From Bradysia coprophila (lineage: Eukaryota > Arthropoda > Insecta > Diptera > Sciaridae): a stretch of DNA of 64,000 nucleotides. Below, in pieces: positions 32,158-44,581 of the stretch. Numbering within the stretch: position 1 is the stretch's first letter; each line of letters opens with the position of its first letter. The DNA is taken from positions 623,715 to 687,714 of the forward strand of contig NW_023503474.1 in NCBI RefSeq assembly GCF_014529535.1. Reading direction: 5' to 3'. The notes below the pieces were generated by a model, which was not told where the DNA came from, did no database searches, and saw nothing but the letters and a program-made list of their open reading frames with translations. Made by a program: the position numbers and the translations under genes.

Positions 32158-32732
32158 CTATTCTGCGCACGATCGTGGATACCTAACTTTCTGCAGACAT
32201 TTTCTCGAACAAATCGGAACACAAGGCCCACCGCCTTCAATGCGAGCATATCCTCTCTTACAGAAACAGTCGTTGATCGGTAGCAACGACAGCAACTGAC
32301 ACGGACCGGTTAACGTTGTTTCGCAAAGTGTTTGACAATCGTACGTACCCTCAACGTACTCTTCGTTGGGCCGCAATGCACAATTCTCTGAAGATGTTTC
32401 ATGTTAGTCGTCGGAACACTCAACCAATTTTCAACTCACAAACCTTTCGATGCTGGATATCGCAGCACACATTGTGCACTGTCAATCTGGACACATCGAC
32501 CCTGTTCACCAAGTCTTGCATAGCCCTTAACGCAATCGCATCCGGTGATAGCCATCTTATTGACGATTGTACATCGTTGGCCGTAATTCTCGCACAAATT
32601 TCCGCAAGGACTTATATTGTCGCTGTACACTTCGTTGACTCGGTCGCATTTCATTGGCGGCACGGGATCAAAGGCATGTGACACGAACAGACAATACAAA
32701 ACGGTTAGCAGCAACACGTAGAACTTCATCAT
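32158..32732 (-). CDS. Secreted two-domain TIL (trypsin-inhibitor-like) cysteine-rich protein
   Basis: Minus-strand exons 32732-32444 and 32387-32158, joined in phase 1 (TCGAAAG|gtttgt ... catcttcag|AG), 172 residues. MMKFYVLLLTVLYCLFVSHA is the signal peptide. Domain 1 (about residues 28-90) carries KCDRVNEVYSD, CGNLCENYGQRC, GCDCVKGYARL and QC, eight cysteines. Domain 2 (about 97-165) carries CALRPNEEYVEG, CQTLCE, C, CFCKRGYARIEGG, C, C and C. The N-E-x-Y start and C-x-C-x(2)-GY-x-R core are the TIL hallmark. Members usually inhibit serine proteases outside the cell; domain 1 lacks one canonical disulphide pair. The gene converges on the ABCB gene with 274 bases between their stops. Confidence 0.85.
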
Positions 32733-34183
32733 ATCCTCACAATCGAAGACACTTGATTCAACTGAAATGGTTTGGAAAAATTTTCCGCAATTTATTTATA
32801 AACACGACCGGTTCATGCAGCATATTGAGTTTAACCTATTTGCGTTGAACAAATAAAAATGTTTTCGCAATATCGAAAACTGTCTCAGTCAGTTATTTGA
32901 TCAGTTGGAAATGGGGTTTGCGAAGTTCTTTTGTTTACTAACAGGCAGTCGACAACAAGGAGGTTAAATGTGGAAATGGGAAATTGCGCTGTGCGCTACA
33001 CAATAGTATTCGAAGTCGATAGCCCTCTGATCCCTGACGATTTTACATGCATTTTTTCACAGAGAGGTGAAAAGTTGGCGACTGGGACGTCGCCAACTTT
33101 TCATCTCTCTGATTTTTCACGAACTCTGTACTCATCTTTAAAAAAAAATCTGTTCTTGTGCCTGTTCTTGAAGCGCGTCGTTAAGAGTCAATTTGCAGAA
33201 GAAGAAACATAGCTTCCGAAACGTCATGACCAACACGTGACGACATCATAGTTTTATCTTAATAGGAGAATTCAACAATTTGGAAATTTGGAACACTCAT
33301 AGTCAGTGAAGGAGTTTCACTGCTACGAAATGGAAGTTACGTACCGAGGAAGTGAACCCTCTTTTTTATGAACCAGTACCAGTGAATTACCAATGATTAA
33401 TCAAGAGTACGTAATAATTAGGGAAAGTAGGGTAAATCAAAGTCTGTTATGTGTTTTGAAAATCTGATTCAACGGAACGGAATTAATGAAGACCTGCAAA
33501 TACATGATGGAATTCTTCATATTTCTAATGAAATTGGGACTTCAAATTACCAAAAATTTCCAAAGCTTCTCTCCCTAGTGAAAAAAAAGTCTCACAGGTT
33601 CGAAATGCGTAGTCTTACGGACTTAAATCTATTGTCTTTGGAGACACTCGGGTACTTAAATAGCGTTCTGGAAAATGTCTATGGCAAGTTGTTTGAGTTA
33701 ATTTTAATTTTAATTTTAATAGCTATATTCCGCGGGACGTAACCAATATGACCGACTTTTATGTCCTTTAATTCCTTAATTTGTATATAAGTCTCATTGC
33801 CTACGGTATTCATCTCTGTGGCAGTGAAAATAAAATGCTTTTACTGACGACTATGGGTCACTACTTCTGGAACTATTTAGCGCCCAATTTCTTCTGGAAT
33901 GCCTAATTATGATTGCCATGAACTTTTACTAAGCAATATCTAGCAAAAACTTGCGTAAATCATCAAAAAGAAGTGTTTCTATTCGAGTTTTGTATGAAAA
34001 TATAAAAATAGGAAAATTCATGAAATTTGCCCATATTTAGTACTTACTTTTCACGAAAACCTTAAAAATTAATTTTATATTTGCAATAACACATCATTTC
34101 CATCCAATATCATGACCCAACGTTAGTGAGGGGCCGTGACGCAGGTCCATTCACTGAAAAATTTTACAAATTTTTTTTCTGTA
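32733..34183. other. Intergenic, one perfect hairpin
   Basis: A near-perfect stem-loop at 33061-33110 pairs AGAGAGGTGAAAAGTTGGCG with its complement (one mismatch) across a six-base loop. Otherwise no exon with splice support; the 97-codon ORF at 33449-33742 is unrecognised. Confidence 0.4.
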
Positions 34184-37100
34184 CAGCCGTTGAAAAGTGA
34201 AAACTAACATGTTTTCTGTTTTGGGACTAGTTTTGGGTTGAATTGTGGGACAAAAATACTTAATTTAATGAACAACAGTGGCGCTAGTTGTCCAGCAAAG
34301 TTTTTATTCAATAAAATTCTGACACTTTTGATTCGGGGTGCTCGCATTCGCACCATAAAAAATTCAAACGAGCAGTTAACAAAATCGAGAACATAAATGT
34401 ACACATTTTTTGCGATGGTGACCCTTCCCAAGAATTGTTGACATTGTATCTTGAAATACACACAATATCCTCATATTTATTTCTGAAATTTAAAGTAAAA
34501 TTGTGAAATCTTGATGCATTGGAATTGAAGCTGCTGGTGACATTTTTAAAAGGTACGGTAATGAGCAGCCAAAATTCAAATGTCAGAACCACTGTTCGCG
34601 TAGTATTGTTCTCGCATTCATTATTCTTGTGTCAGTTTGATTCGGCTGTGATGTGAGAAAATTTCTGCTAAACTTTGTGCATTATTCGCGATTTTTAAGT
34701 GCGTTAAACATTGCAAATAGCCAAATATTTTTATGAACGGCTAAAAGTGTTGAGGAAATTTCGGAAATATACGTGTGTGGAGTGGAAGATACACATCAAA
34801 ACATTGCTGTCGGTTTCAAATTTAAACATCCACAGCCAATGTTTTGATCGTGTTTTCCCATACAAATGATACGAAAAGTGAAATAATAAATTAACTAAGT
34901 ATTTGGTCGCGGTTAATTGCTAATAATTTCTATTTTCTAATCGAAAATCTTTAAATCGAAGAATTTGACTTCGGAGGAATTTTCTGCTTTTGATGTGGTC
35001 AGAAATAAATTATTTGTTTTTCTTCATCTAAAAAGGTTTTTTTTATCAAACTTTCCTTCAACACAAATCGGATACCTGTATTTTTGAAACATTTTCAAGA
35101 CGTTTGACTAGATAAAGCAGCTGCCGGTTGTTAGACGAGTTTAAGTTCATCAATCCTCTACGTTTTAGTAATCGAGGTTTTGTTGATGTGGTGAACGCTT
35201 TACCTTCATTTCGTGAAAATAATGATTCAATTATTGCTGATTTCGTGTTAATGCGATAATTTTTGAACGGTTCGTTAAAAGATGGAGAAACAACTTAAAA
35301 AATGAAAGATCTCTCTTCTTGACACCCAAGATTCTCGCTTGGTTAAAAAAAATTGCCTTTGTTAAATGTCAAAATTAGCCCCTTTCCAGGTCAGTTAAAT
35401 TTCCAAGTAAATTATGTTTTCATGTTTCGGGGCCAAAATTAGGGCAACTTTTTTGGTTTTATCTGGTTTTCGGCCGTTTACATGAAAAATTACTTGTGTA
35501 CCAGTTTGGGACGATTGATCTGAGGCACTTTCGCTTGTGGACCTTGCTCTGCCCAAACTACAGCCCGTGAAATTGCCTCTAATCAGTCGTCCAAAACAGC
35601 GACAAATAACTAATTACTTCAACAGTAAAAATTGGTAAGGAAAGAATTGTCAAGGTTGTAAGCTTTTGGGACGATCTGCGTGACTTGAAAATTCACATCA
35701 TAACGGCGACGAGAATCTTCACGCCCCATTGAGAGCGTATTGAGAGCAACACTGAACTGAGTGTGTTATAATCGCTACACGTGTATTGACTGAATTGATC
35801 ACAGTCATGAGATTTTGGTCGATCAAAAAAATAATTTAGAAATGGGTCCCGTCGCTGCATAGTGAAATATCCAAGGTGTAAGTTGACTTTATCAGTGCAG
35901 CTGTACCTACCACGGTATAGTACTTTCTCATAAACGTTGTCATGCTTTTGGTAGAACTATACGGTTGATTGATTCTGTTCGAAAATCTCTAACATCACGA
36001 AAATCGTTCATATAAATGCGTTCCTGTTCCTAGTCTATTTTGATAAATCATTATTCAGCTGTTATGAACTTTGTATTACTAAAAACTCCCAGATAATGAA
36101 AAGTCTGATGACTTGAAAGGGATCTCGCTGCCAACTAAAAACGTCCTCATTTAAGACTTGATCTTTTGATAGTAGGAACTTCTTAGAACATAGTATAGAT
36201 CACAAACCGAACATTCGAATAGCATGCATCGATTTGCTAAGCTCTTGTTTTCGGTGAGAGATACTAACTGTTGATATCAGTTCATATAAAATGCTGATGC
36301 ACATTTCCATGTGTTATTAAATATTTCGAAAATATTGACGCGCACAGAGACTCAAAAAGCTTCTTGAACAAGATAACTTTCTTATGAAAATTTAATAAAA
36401 AAAACCTTTTTAGATGAAGAAAAAAAAAAAATTTATTTCTGACCACATCAAAAGCAGAAAATTCCTCCGAAGTCAAATTCTTCGATTTAAAGATTTTCGA
36501 TTAGAAAATAGAAATTATTAGCAATTAACCGCGACCAAATACTTAGTTAATTTATTAATTCACTTTTCGTATCATTTGTATGGGAAAACACGATCAAAAC
36601 ATTGGCTGTGGATGTTTAAATTTGAAACCGACAGCAATGTTTTGATGTGTATCTTCCACTCCACACACGTATATTTCCGAAATTTCCTCAACACTTTTAG
36701 CCGTTCATAAAAATATTTGGCTATTTGCAATGTTTAACGCACTTAAAAATCGCGAATAATGCACAAAGTTTAGCAGAAATTTTCTCACATCACAGCCGAA
36801 TCAAACTGACACAAGAATAATGAATGCGAGAACAATACTACGCGAACAGTGGTTCTGACATTTGAATTTTGGCTGCTCATTACCGTACCTTTTAAAAATG
36901 TCACCAGCAGCTTCAATTCCAATGCATCAAGATTTCACATTTTTACTTTAAATTTCAGAAATAAATATGAGGATATTGTGTGTATTTCAAGATACAATGT
37001 CAACAATTCTTGGGAAGGGTCACCATCGCAAAAAATGTGTACATTTATGTTCTCGATTTTGTTAACTGCTCGTTTGAATTTTTTATGGTGCGAATGCGAG

Positions 37101-37259
37101 CACCCCGAATCAAAAGTGTCAGAATTTTATTGAATAAAAACTTTGCTGGACAACTAGCGCCACTGTTGTTCATTAAATTAAGTATTTTTGTCCCACAATT
37201 CAACCCAAAACTAGTCCCAAAACAGAAAACATGTTAGTTTTCACTTTTCAACGACTGTA
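34184..37259. mobile_element. 3.1-kb foldback transposon with arms of about 0.87 kb
   Basis: The left arm, about 34184-35046, and the right arm, about 36391-37259, are inverted copies differing by few substitutions and small indels. They start TACAGCCGTTGAAAAGTGAA and end in the complement with one change. The mirrored ORFs in the two arms (94 codons, one residue different) are by-products. The 1.34-kb centre encodes no protein and holds a separate nested element at 35417-35625. No transposase or TSD was recognised. The slight differences between arms argue against a simple read-folding artefact. Confidence 0.8.
35417..35625 (-). mobile_element. Small (about 200 bp) element, copy 1, nested in the foldback core
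   Basis: TTCATGTTTCGGGGCC, GGGCAACTTTTTT, TGTACCAGTTTGGGACGATT and CGTCCAAAACAG match, in reverse orientation, the insertion at 54831-55028 inside the 500-bp satellite. Confidence 0.65.
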
Positions 37260-37775
37260 GGTCTGAGGAACACGAACTTTTTGACTTTTCTACCTTTGCT
37301 CCTCCTACCCCCAAAGTATTTTATTCGTCCATACGAGTTCAACGAGCTATCACACGCCTCTTACGGTCAAGATTTGGCCAAGATATTAAATTTAAAAACT
37401 TGGAAATTTGTATGAAGGAACGGATTTTCATACATTTTGAAATTGATGAATTTTACCAACCTTTGTCCCTTTGCCACTTTGTTACAACGAAACTTTTGAA
37501 TTTACCGGTGAATTTGGCTGAAATTTTCAGGGTATGTTAAGGACGTAATTCTAAGAAACCAATTTGAAGGAATTTTTATAAAAGCTTATAATTTCGGAGC
37601 TATGAGCGTGTTAAGCTATTGAGCTATAGGACCAATAACTCAGAAAATGTGGCAGATAGAAAATTCGTTTAAAAGACAAATTTATAGTTTCAAATTTCAG
37701 TCGACACGTGTTTCATGGTTTCCATAAAAAATCGCTTATTTGAGAGCTATGAGCGTTTTAAGTGCAAATTTCGTC
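37257..37775 (+). repeat. Dispersed repeat, copy 2 (first copy at 5104-5690)
   Basis: Same blocks and orientation as the first copy, beginning TGTAGGTCTGA immediately at the right end of the foldback element. Confidence 0.6.
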
Positions 37776-37974
37776 AAATTTTTTATTTTCGTAAAATTTT
37801 CGATTTTCGTCAAATGTAAGCTCTAAGGTTCAGATCAAAGAGAAACTTATACAGTTTTGCAAGAAGAATATTTTCGTTCAAACTGCACAATATGATTGTT
37901 TATTATCTGCGACCAAATTCTAAAAAATCACAACTTACAAAAGAGCTGATATCGCCCAAAACCACTTTCAGTAT

Positions 37975-38276
37975 GCGTCACAAATGGCAGCTGATGAGGA
38001 AAGTACGCGAAAGTTTTATCAACAAAAATTTTACCCGAAAAATTTTAGGAATAAAATTATAGTAAAAAAGTTTGCGTCACAAGTCGGCTTTCTTCCGTTT
38101 GAATTCCATTCTTCAAAGCCATATATTTCACAATTATCAAAATTTTCCTTCCTCAACATCTGCCACTTGTGACGCAATTTTTTTATTATTATTTTCTTCC
38201 TACAATTTTTCGGGTAAAATTTTTGTTGATAAAACTTTCGCGTACGTTCCTCATCAGCTGCCACTTTCCGAAAAAA
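37975..38276. mobile_element. Hairpin MITE, arms of about 100 bp
   Basis: GGCAGCTGATGAGGAAAGTA then CGCGAAAGTTTTATCAACAA at the left, with the near complement at the right (TTGTTGATAAAACTTTCGCG, TACGTTCCTCATCAGCTGCC). Both arms encode the same meaningless MAADEE(S/R)TRKFYQQKF reading in opposite directions. It belongs to the GCGTCACAA repeat family. Confidence 0.7.
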
Positions 38277-38639
38277 ATTTGGTGGAACTCACCTTCAGTA
38301 TGACAGTACACAGTCAAAATTTGTTTTCGCGCGGGTCAAATGTTTCACGAAATTTTGACTTGGAAACTTCATTTCTCACGAGTAAAAATCTTTTTTTTCT
38401 TTAATTAACTAGTTTTGAATACTTTGGGGTCTCTAGAATAGGAGAAAAATAATTTTTCAAGAAAAAATTTGAAAATCCGGGTTTTGGGAGAAAAATGCAT
38501 TTCACCTCTTTTTTTCGGTTTTTTACGAATAACTCGAGATTTTCGATCGGAATTTTTGGGCACCCCTTCCACAAATGTTGACCCTCTACATAACCCAATC
38601 TTTCAATTTGAGATTACCCAAAAACTCTTACAACAAAAC

Positions 38640-38770
38640 TGATATCACCCAAAAACCGTTTACAGTGGAAGTGTGACGCAAGTCCCTTTATCCACTTACG
38701 AACGAACTGATATCGTTGGGGGTGACGCTTACAGCTTCGACACGCAAAAAACAAATGCGTCACAATCGGC
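38640..38770. repeat. Dispersed 'GTGACGCAAGT' repeat, copy C
   Basis: TGATATCACCCAAAAACC, GTGTGACGCAAGTCCCTTTA, CTGATATCGTTGGGGGTGAC and GCGTCACAATCGGCAGATGA recapitulate the 6215-6510 and 14995-15135 copies in inverse orientation. Confidence 0.5.
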
Positions 38771-39470
38771 AGATGATGAGGATAGTGTAAAAAACTGTTT
38801 CAAAATTTGGTTATTAAAAAAAAGTTACTATTTCACTGTGGCGAAGACGGTCTGCAACCGGAGAACATTTTGCGTCAACTTTAACATGCGTTTGATAGCA
38901 ATTGCAATTCCATACAAAACAAGCTATAACACGATTGTCTCATAGGAACCATAGTTTCGGAAGGTTACAATTTTTGAGACTGTGACGGGAACACTCTGTG
39001 ATATTTATGATAAAGAGAAAAACTGCAAAGTACACTAAATTGCAGTCAAAGTCTCTAGGAGCAAAGATCATGCCAATTTAGTAACATCCTATTTACATAT
39101 CTGGAAGAAAAGACCCAAAATGCCAGTCGGTACCGAACTCGGGCTTCATGTGTGCGCACGGAAAGTTAGAACTTCAAAAAACTTTTATCAGCAGTTTCGT
39201 AATCAGGGTCCAGGGTAATCAGGGCACTCTAGGTCCAGTGCAACCACTAAAATCAAACCAAGGGAAATTCATGACAAAACTACTTGTGGAGATCCTCTCC
39301 AGAGATTTCAATGAAAAGGATGTTCCATCACCTTTCAATATAAAATCGCACCGTCGACGATTCAGAATATTTAATTTTTAAGAAAATCAAGTTTCTACAT
39401 ACAACGGTAGCTATTGGCGAGAAATCAAGGAAAACTGCACATTTTCCTACTGGTCCTGTTTTCCCGCTAC
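38771..39470. other. Intergenic, nothing recognised
   Basis: No exon with splice support. Confidence 0.35.
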
Positions 39471-39590
39471 TCCCCGTACTTACCAGAATGGAACCAGTTT
39501 GAACTCTGCAATTGTTGGGCGACGGGAAAGTTCTGCGACTTTTTGTCTAATTTCAAACGTCAAACGTTAATTAAGTGCTTGCATTCAATA
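39471..39590 (+). pseudogene. Relic of ABCB exon 2 and the following intron (third copy)
   Basis: CCGTACTTACCAGAATGGAA then CCAGTTTGAA, CTGCAATTGTTGG and GACGGGAAAGTTCTGCGACT align with the end of exon 25426-25619 and its donor (GGAAGAGTTCTGTAAGTTTT). The donor GT is mutated to GC, and bases are missing in the middle. It is on the plus strand, opposite to the truncated copy whose end is only about 35 bases away. Confidence 0.7.
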
Positions 39591-39623
39591 TAATCATTGG
39601 ATAGTACGACACACGTATTTGTA

Positions 39624-42600
39624 TTAGTGTGAATAGACCCTTTGTGTTGCATATGTAATTTTCGTTTCCCGTTTACTGATTTGGAGCAGTCGATGTCCAG
39701 CAGCGAACGCTGCAGTGAAAGCCGGAGCAAATGATACCGTTTGACCCAACATCATAGTCCCGAACAGTAAAGTTTGAGACACTTTGATGATATTTTTGAG
39801 ATGAACGCCTTCATTGGCGACCAACAGACCGCCGTAGTAAAGAGCAAGTGAAAATCCGAAGAAAGGAATCGATTGTACCAGCGAATTGAGAAATCCACGC
39901 ATTGAAAGCTTCCTGCGAATTGTTCGTTCCACTTTTGCCATTTGTGTGCAGTATCGCGCTATAATATGTGGTTCCTGTCGCAGACTGGCCACCGTTCGAA
40001 TGTTCGATATTGCCTCGGTGGCTAGTTTCGCAATCTCTTCGATTCCCCTCCTTTCCACCTCTGCTGTGTTGGCCATGTATCTGAAAAAAGAGGTTTTTTG
40101 TCCAATTCGAATGGTCTGGTCAAATTGTACCAAGCACTCACTTTCCTTCGAAGAGAACGGAAAAAATGACCAGCGGAGCGGTGGGAAGGATAACCAGTGC
40201 CATTTTCCAGATGTAAGCAAATGCAACGCTGACACCAAAAACGAACGTTGCAACCGACTGAATCATACCGCTCAAGGGATAGCCGATGGCCTTAAAATCA
40301 TACAGAGAAGGAGAACAATTAAAATTCTCGTCGCCTTTTCACTTCAATTATCAAACCCCTTGTACGGTCGCGGCATCGCTAGTCAATCGTACTGATAGTG
40401 CACCAACAGAGTTATTCGAATCGTCGAACCAGGCCATGTCTTGTCTAAAAGAAGGAAACATTTTCAACTCTGATAATCCTTCCAGCTTGATGGGGTTATA
40501 ACAATCACCTGATCATTGCACCGAAGACTCGTGCCCTGCGTAAAAGAAAACAAATGTTATTGTGTCCGGTTCCAGCGTCTGCGCGATATCAAACTCTTTG
40601 CAAGAATCGAATAGCAAGAAAAAGTGATCGCCGGCAAGCTTCAGTGACGAGGGATCCTCGTCAAGGTTTCAGCTTACTCACCGAATTCTTGTGGTCAGAT
40701 GTACCCCAGCATTGTTGAACAAATATGTTTGGATGACTGTCGCAACACCAATTAAAATTCCGAGTACCAAAAACGCCACACAAAGTGAATTTGCCGCTGC
40801 AGTGGCTTCGTCCGCATCAAAGATGACCAGTACTCCGTAAAACTCTCCGAATAGAATAGAATACGCCGGTATGGAAGCACCGATTATAAGAGCACATATG
40901 AATGCAAGGAAAAGGGAAAACCATTCCGGTCTAGCGATCAGTAAAATTCGTAGAAAAACGGCTCCGTAGTTGACACGCTCCGGTTCCTTTTTGAGTACTT
41001 CGATAGTTACTGCGGTTTGGTTGTCTTGAATTGGTTGACTTTCAGCAAAGGTTTGCTCTTGGACCAATTTACCAATGCTGTCGCTGTCCATGTTATTCGA
41101 GCGCATCATATTGTAGTAGGATCCTTGCAATTTAATCAATTCGTCGTGCGTTCCATCTTCAACTATTTTGCCCTTCTCAATGAACAATATTCGATCTGCA
41201 TTCCGGATAGCCGACAGCCTAAACGGAATTTCGAATTGGTCAGTCAAATCGGAAGGGCCGAGCAAAATTAGATGACCTGTGAGACACGACGATTGTTGTT
41301 CGTCCTTTGCTTGCCTTGTCCAATGCGTCCTGCACCAGCCGTTCAGTATCTGTATCCAATGCTGATGTTGATTCGTCGAGCAGCAGAATGGTCGGATTCT
41401 GTATCAATGCTCGGGAAATGGCAATGCGTTGCCTTTGACCACCGGACAGTTGACATCCTCTTTCTCCCACTAAGGTTTGATAGCCCTGCAAAAGATGATT
41501 TCGAGATAAGAAACGCAGGGTGTGCCTGAAGGTACAAGCTTTCAATTTACATCTTGCAGTTTCACGATAAAGTCGTGTGCCCCGGACATTTTGGCTGATT
41601 CTTCGATTTCTTTTCTGAAAACGTGCAGCAAACAAAGGAATTAGGTTGGGGAATCCCCGCTTGAATATTTCGATACTAAACCTGCTTGCATCCGGCTTTC
41701 CATAACGAATGTTTTCCTCAATAGTCGTTGCAAACAGTACCGGCTCTTGGCCGACGAACGCCATCTTCGAACGCAGCCATGAAATGTTGAAACTTCGAAT
41801 GTCCTGACCATCGATCAGAACTCGACCGAACGTCGGATCATAAAATCGTTGCAATAATTGCAAGCACGTCGACTTTCCGTTTCCGCTGCTACCGACCAAT
41901 GCAACAGTTTGACCGCTTGTAAACTTGGCGCTCAGATGATCCAAAATTTGCACATCCGTACGGGATGGGTAATGGAATCCGACGTCCTGAAATTCGATGT
42001 CTCCTTTGACACCATAATTGATCATCTTTCCGTCGCCGGACATTGGGTCGATGTTCGATTTTCGGTCAATGACTTTGAAAATGGTGGCGGCCGCTCCACG
42101 TGCCATAGCGAAACATCTGACAAAATGGGAATTTCAATTTCAATTTCGGAAAAGCAAAGAATTGATAACAGATGGCGCTTCTCTGGCACAGCCGGACGCA
42201 ACGCTCTCTGTTATCGTTTCCATGAATTAAATTTACTAACTCCAAAAATGGCGCACTTCTGGATATATTTTCCGCTCCAGCAATCAACCCGAAACATGTC
42301 TAGCAAAAATGAATTTTTTAACAAAAATTTCCGTCTCAATGACCAAGAATTCAATTTACGATCATCAAGGTCTCCGGCGTGTACTCCTTTTCAATTTCGT
42401 GCCGGTCAGCCAACACCAATGACACTCCGTACCAATATACCAACGAATTCATAGCGTAAAACATGAAACGCATGATTCCCTCACCAATTCCGGATGCCAA
42501 TCCTTTGCGAATTCCGAATCGTTGTGCTTTGGCGAAATGTTAGAAAAAATTTCATGTTACGACATCAATGGAAAAGTACTTTATCAAATGTGTAATTATT

Positions 42601-44164
42601 ACACGGGGACGCAGTCAGAACATGACTTTCTTAAACGCTCTCATTTTCGTAGCAATTTGACATAAATTCTGAGTTCGTTCAAGGTTAAGATTAAGCAAAC
42701 ACACCAACAACAATCAATCTTTTACTGCCAACATTACCTGATATCAACAATTTATTATATCTCTCGGATTCCTTCTTTTCCCCACAAGATGCAACGACTG
42801 TCCTTATGCCACCTAATAAGGAAGAATTTTCAATAATGTTTGTCGATACACATTTCAGTGATGGTGTCGGCTAATTTACCTAAAACTTCCCCCGACACAG
42901 AGCTCGCAGCCGCATACGCGTTTGACTCTTGGGCAGATAGAATCGATTGGAACTATGAATGGCATGAGAGAGACATGAGTCTAATTACTTCTAACGGTCA
43001 AATCAGTTTTATACTGCACGCAAATACAAGCATTAAACGTATCAAGTGAACCGGCCTCCGATACTCACCCGTGCTATGATCATATTGGATATGAGAAGAA
43101 TCGGCACGTAGCCAATGACGACTAAAGTCAGTTTCCAGCCGTACGAAAATGAAAGCGCCACACAAATCACGAATCCGATCATTAAACATAGGAAGTGGCT
43201 GACTTTTTCGGCGATGCCTTCGCGGATCTTTTCAATGTCTCTGCAGAAGTTGAAAATTCGATTTTAATTTTCGATTTTAAACAAAAACCAAACTCGTCAA
43301 ATTACTCCGATATTCTGACCGCTACATTTGACTCGGACGACGCACAGTCGAACCAACCAACCTCTTGTCGGATCATTGAACTAAAGTATTTTATCCGGAT
43401 TCGAGTGATCTGTTTTCTGCAAATAAAATGACAATAAAACCGTTGCATCGTCGACTGGTAATACTTTTTTTGCGACATCCAGTCAGACATTACATGGCAG
43501 TGTAGTTGAACAAATCGACGGAAAATATGCCCATAACAAACTGGAAGACTGAAACTGTTGTCATCAGTATGCCGTAAGCTATCGAATCCTCGATAATGGC
43601 AAAGCGATTCTCTTCGACCGTTCCCTTGGTACTGCGAAACAAAGGAAATTTACAGAACTTTCCCATTTTCTTTTCCTCGTCTTGTTTTCTTCCATTTTTC
43701 GATCATTTACGTATACGTTTAACTCTCAGAGTAATTAAACCTAGAGAGGTATAATTACTCTTTTAGGTTTAAATTGCACAATTTCGTATGCCGTCACTGT
43801 TTCATTACGTACGATTACTCTCACACGTGAATCAGAGAAAAAACTTACAGAACTCTTCCGCCACCGAACAACTGCAGTAGTATCGTGTTTGAACTGGTTC
43901 CATTCTGGTAAGTACGGGCTACGAGTAACGTTGTGAATTCCCCGTACGCTATGATCATCAATGGCATTCCAAACGATTTGAGGGTGGTGAAAACAACGCC
44001 TAGGAATATTAGGAAAAATTCGACGGACGTAGCGAATCGATACTGAAAAGAAATCGAATGTGAGTATGGCTCCAGATAAACGCAAATGTCCACCTACCAG
44101 TCGAAAGTAGCTGATGGTTGGTGCGTCATCTTTGTTCTCGTTTGAAAAATCATTTTTATTGGTC
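39624..44164 (-). CDS. Truncated inverted ABCB copy: TMD1-NBD1-TMD2, no NBD2
   Basis: Minus-strand exons: 44164-44098, 44042-43849, 43631-43494, 43416-43306, 43240-43069, 42952-42880, 42812-42738, 42526-42360, 42299-42241, 42116-41682, 41614-41551, 41485-41277, 41218-40682, 40535-40509, 40444-40357, 40290-40142, 40080-39624. Every splice site and phase is intact, giving 1006 residues after the missing start exon. NBD1 has [30 protein letters not shown] (A to S) and SHR. Homology with the complete copy fades after AFAAGHRL(L/F)QI, and the frame ends at TAA 39624-39626, so NBD2 is absent. The NBD1-TMD2 linker is encoded without the intron found in the other copy and is 17 codons shorter. It could be a functional three-domain protein, a decoy or a young pseudogene. 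Full transporters need both NBDs, so independent transport is unlikely. Confidence 0.85.
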
Positions 44165-44348
44165 CTGGAAAAAGATTTGCTTTGTTGGTCTTACATTGCA
44201 AAATTCATTTTTCTAAAACATTGCTAAAATGTCACATGTTCCTGATGTTGTGAGGAAGAGTCTCATTTATCAGTAACAATTTACTGCTTGCGGCACTTGC
44301 TTCATCAAAAGAAACAACAAATCGAAAGCCAAGAGCAAATGGTTAATA

Positions 44349-44581
44349 GTTATTTGCATCACTTGGATTGAAACCACGAAATTACAGCATACGTGTGAAT
44401 TCGTATACCGAGAGAATAATTTTTGCATAAAAAGTATGAATGTAGTAGTAGTATGTAGTAGTAGTATGAACGACGAGACGAAGTCGAGATGAATCATAAA
44501 TACTCATGCAAAAATTATTCTCTCGGTATACGCATTCACACATATACTGTAATGTCGTGGTTTCAATCCAAGTGATGTACA
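44349..44581. mobile_element. Hairpin element, arms of about 80 bp
   Basis: TGCATCACTTGGATTGAAAC and GTTTCAATCCAAGTGATGTA bound the arms, which continue through GTATACCGAGAGAATAATTT and its complement. The loop contains a GTAGTAGTA microsatellite. Confidence 0.7.

Noticed and set aside
34204..37237. Paired 85- and 94-codon ORFs on opposite strands
   Set aside because: They are mirror images in the two foldback arms, overlap each other in different frames, and have no recognisable domain.
34184..37259. Foldback arms as a sequencing artefact of one read folding back
   Set aside because: The arms differ by substitutions and small indels, which a simple artefact would not produce. It remains a point to confirm with raw reads.
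44165..44206. Start exon MNFA of the truncated ABCB copy, using gtaaga and the acceptor at 44165-44166
   Set aside because: The phase fits, but the intron would be only about 30 nt and the donor is absent in the other copy. The true start exon is more likely further upstream.
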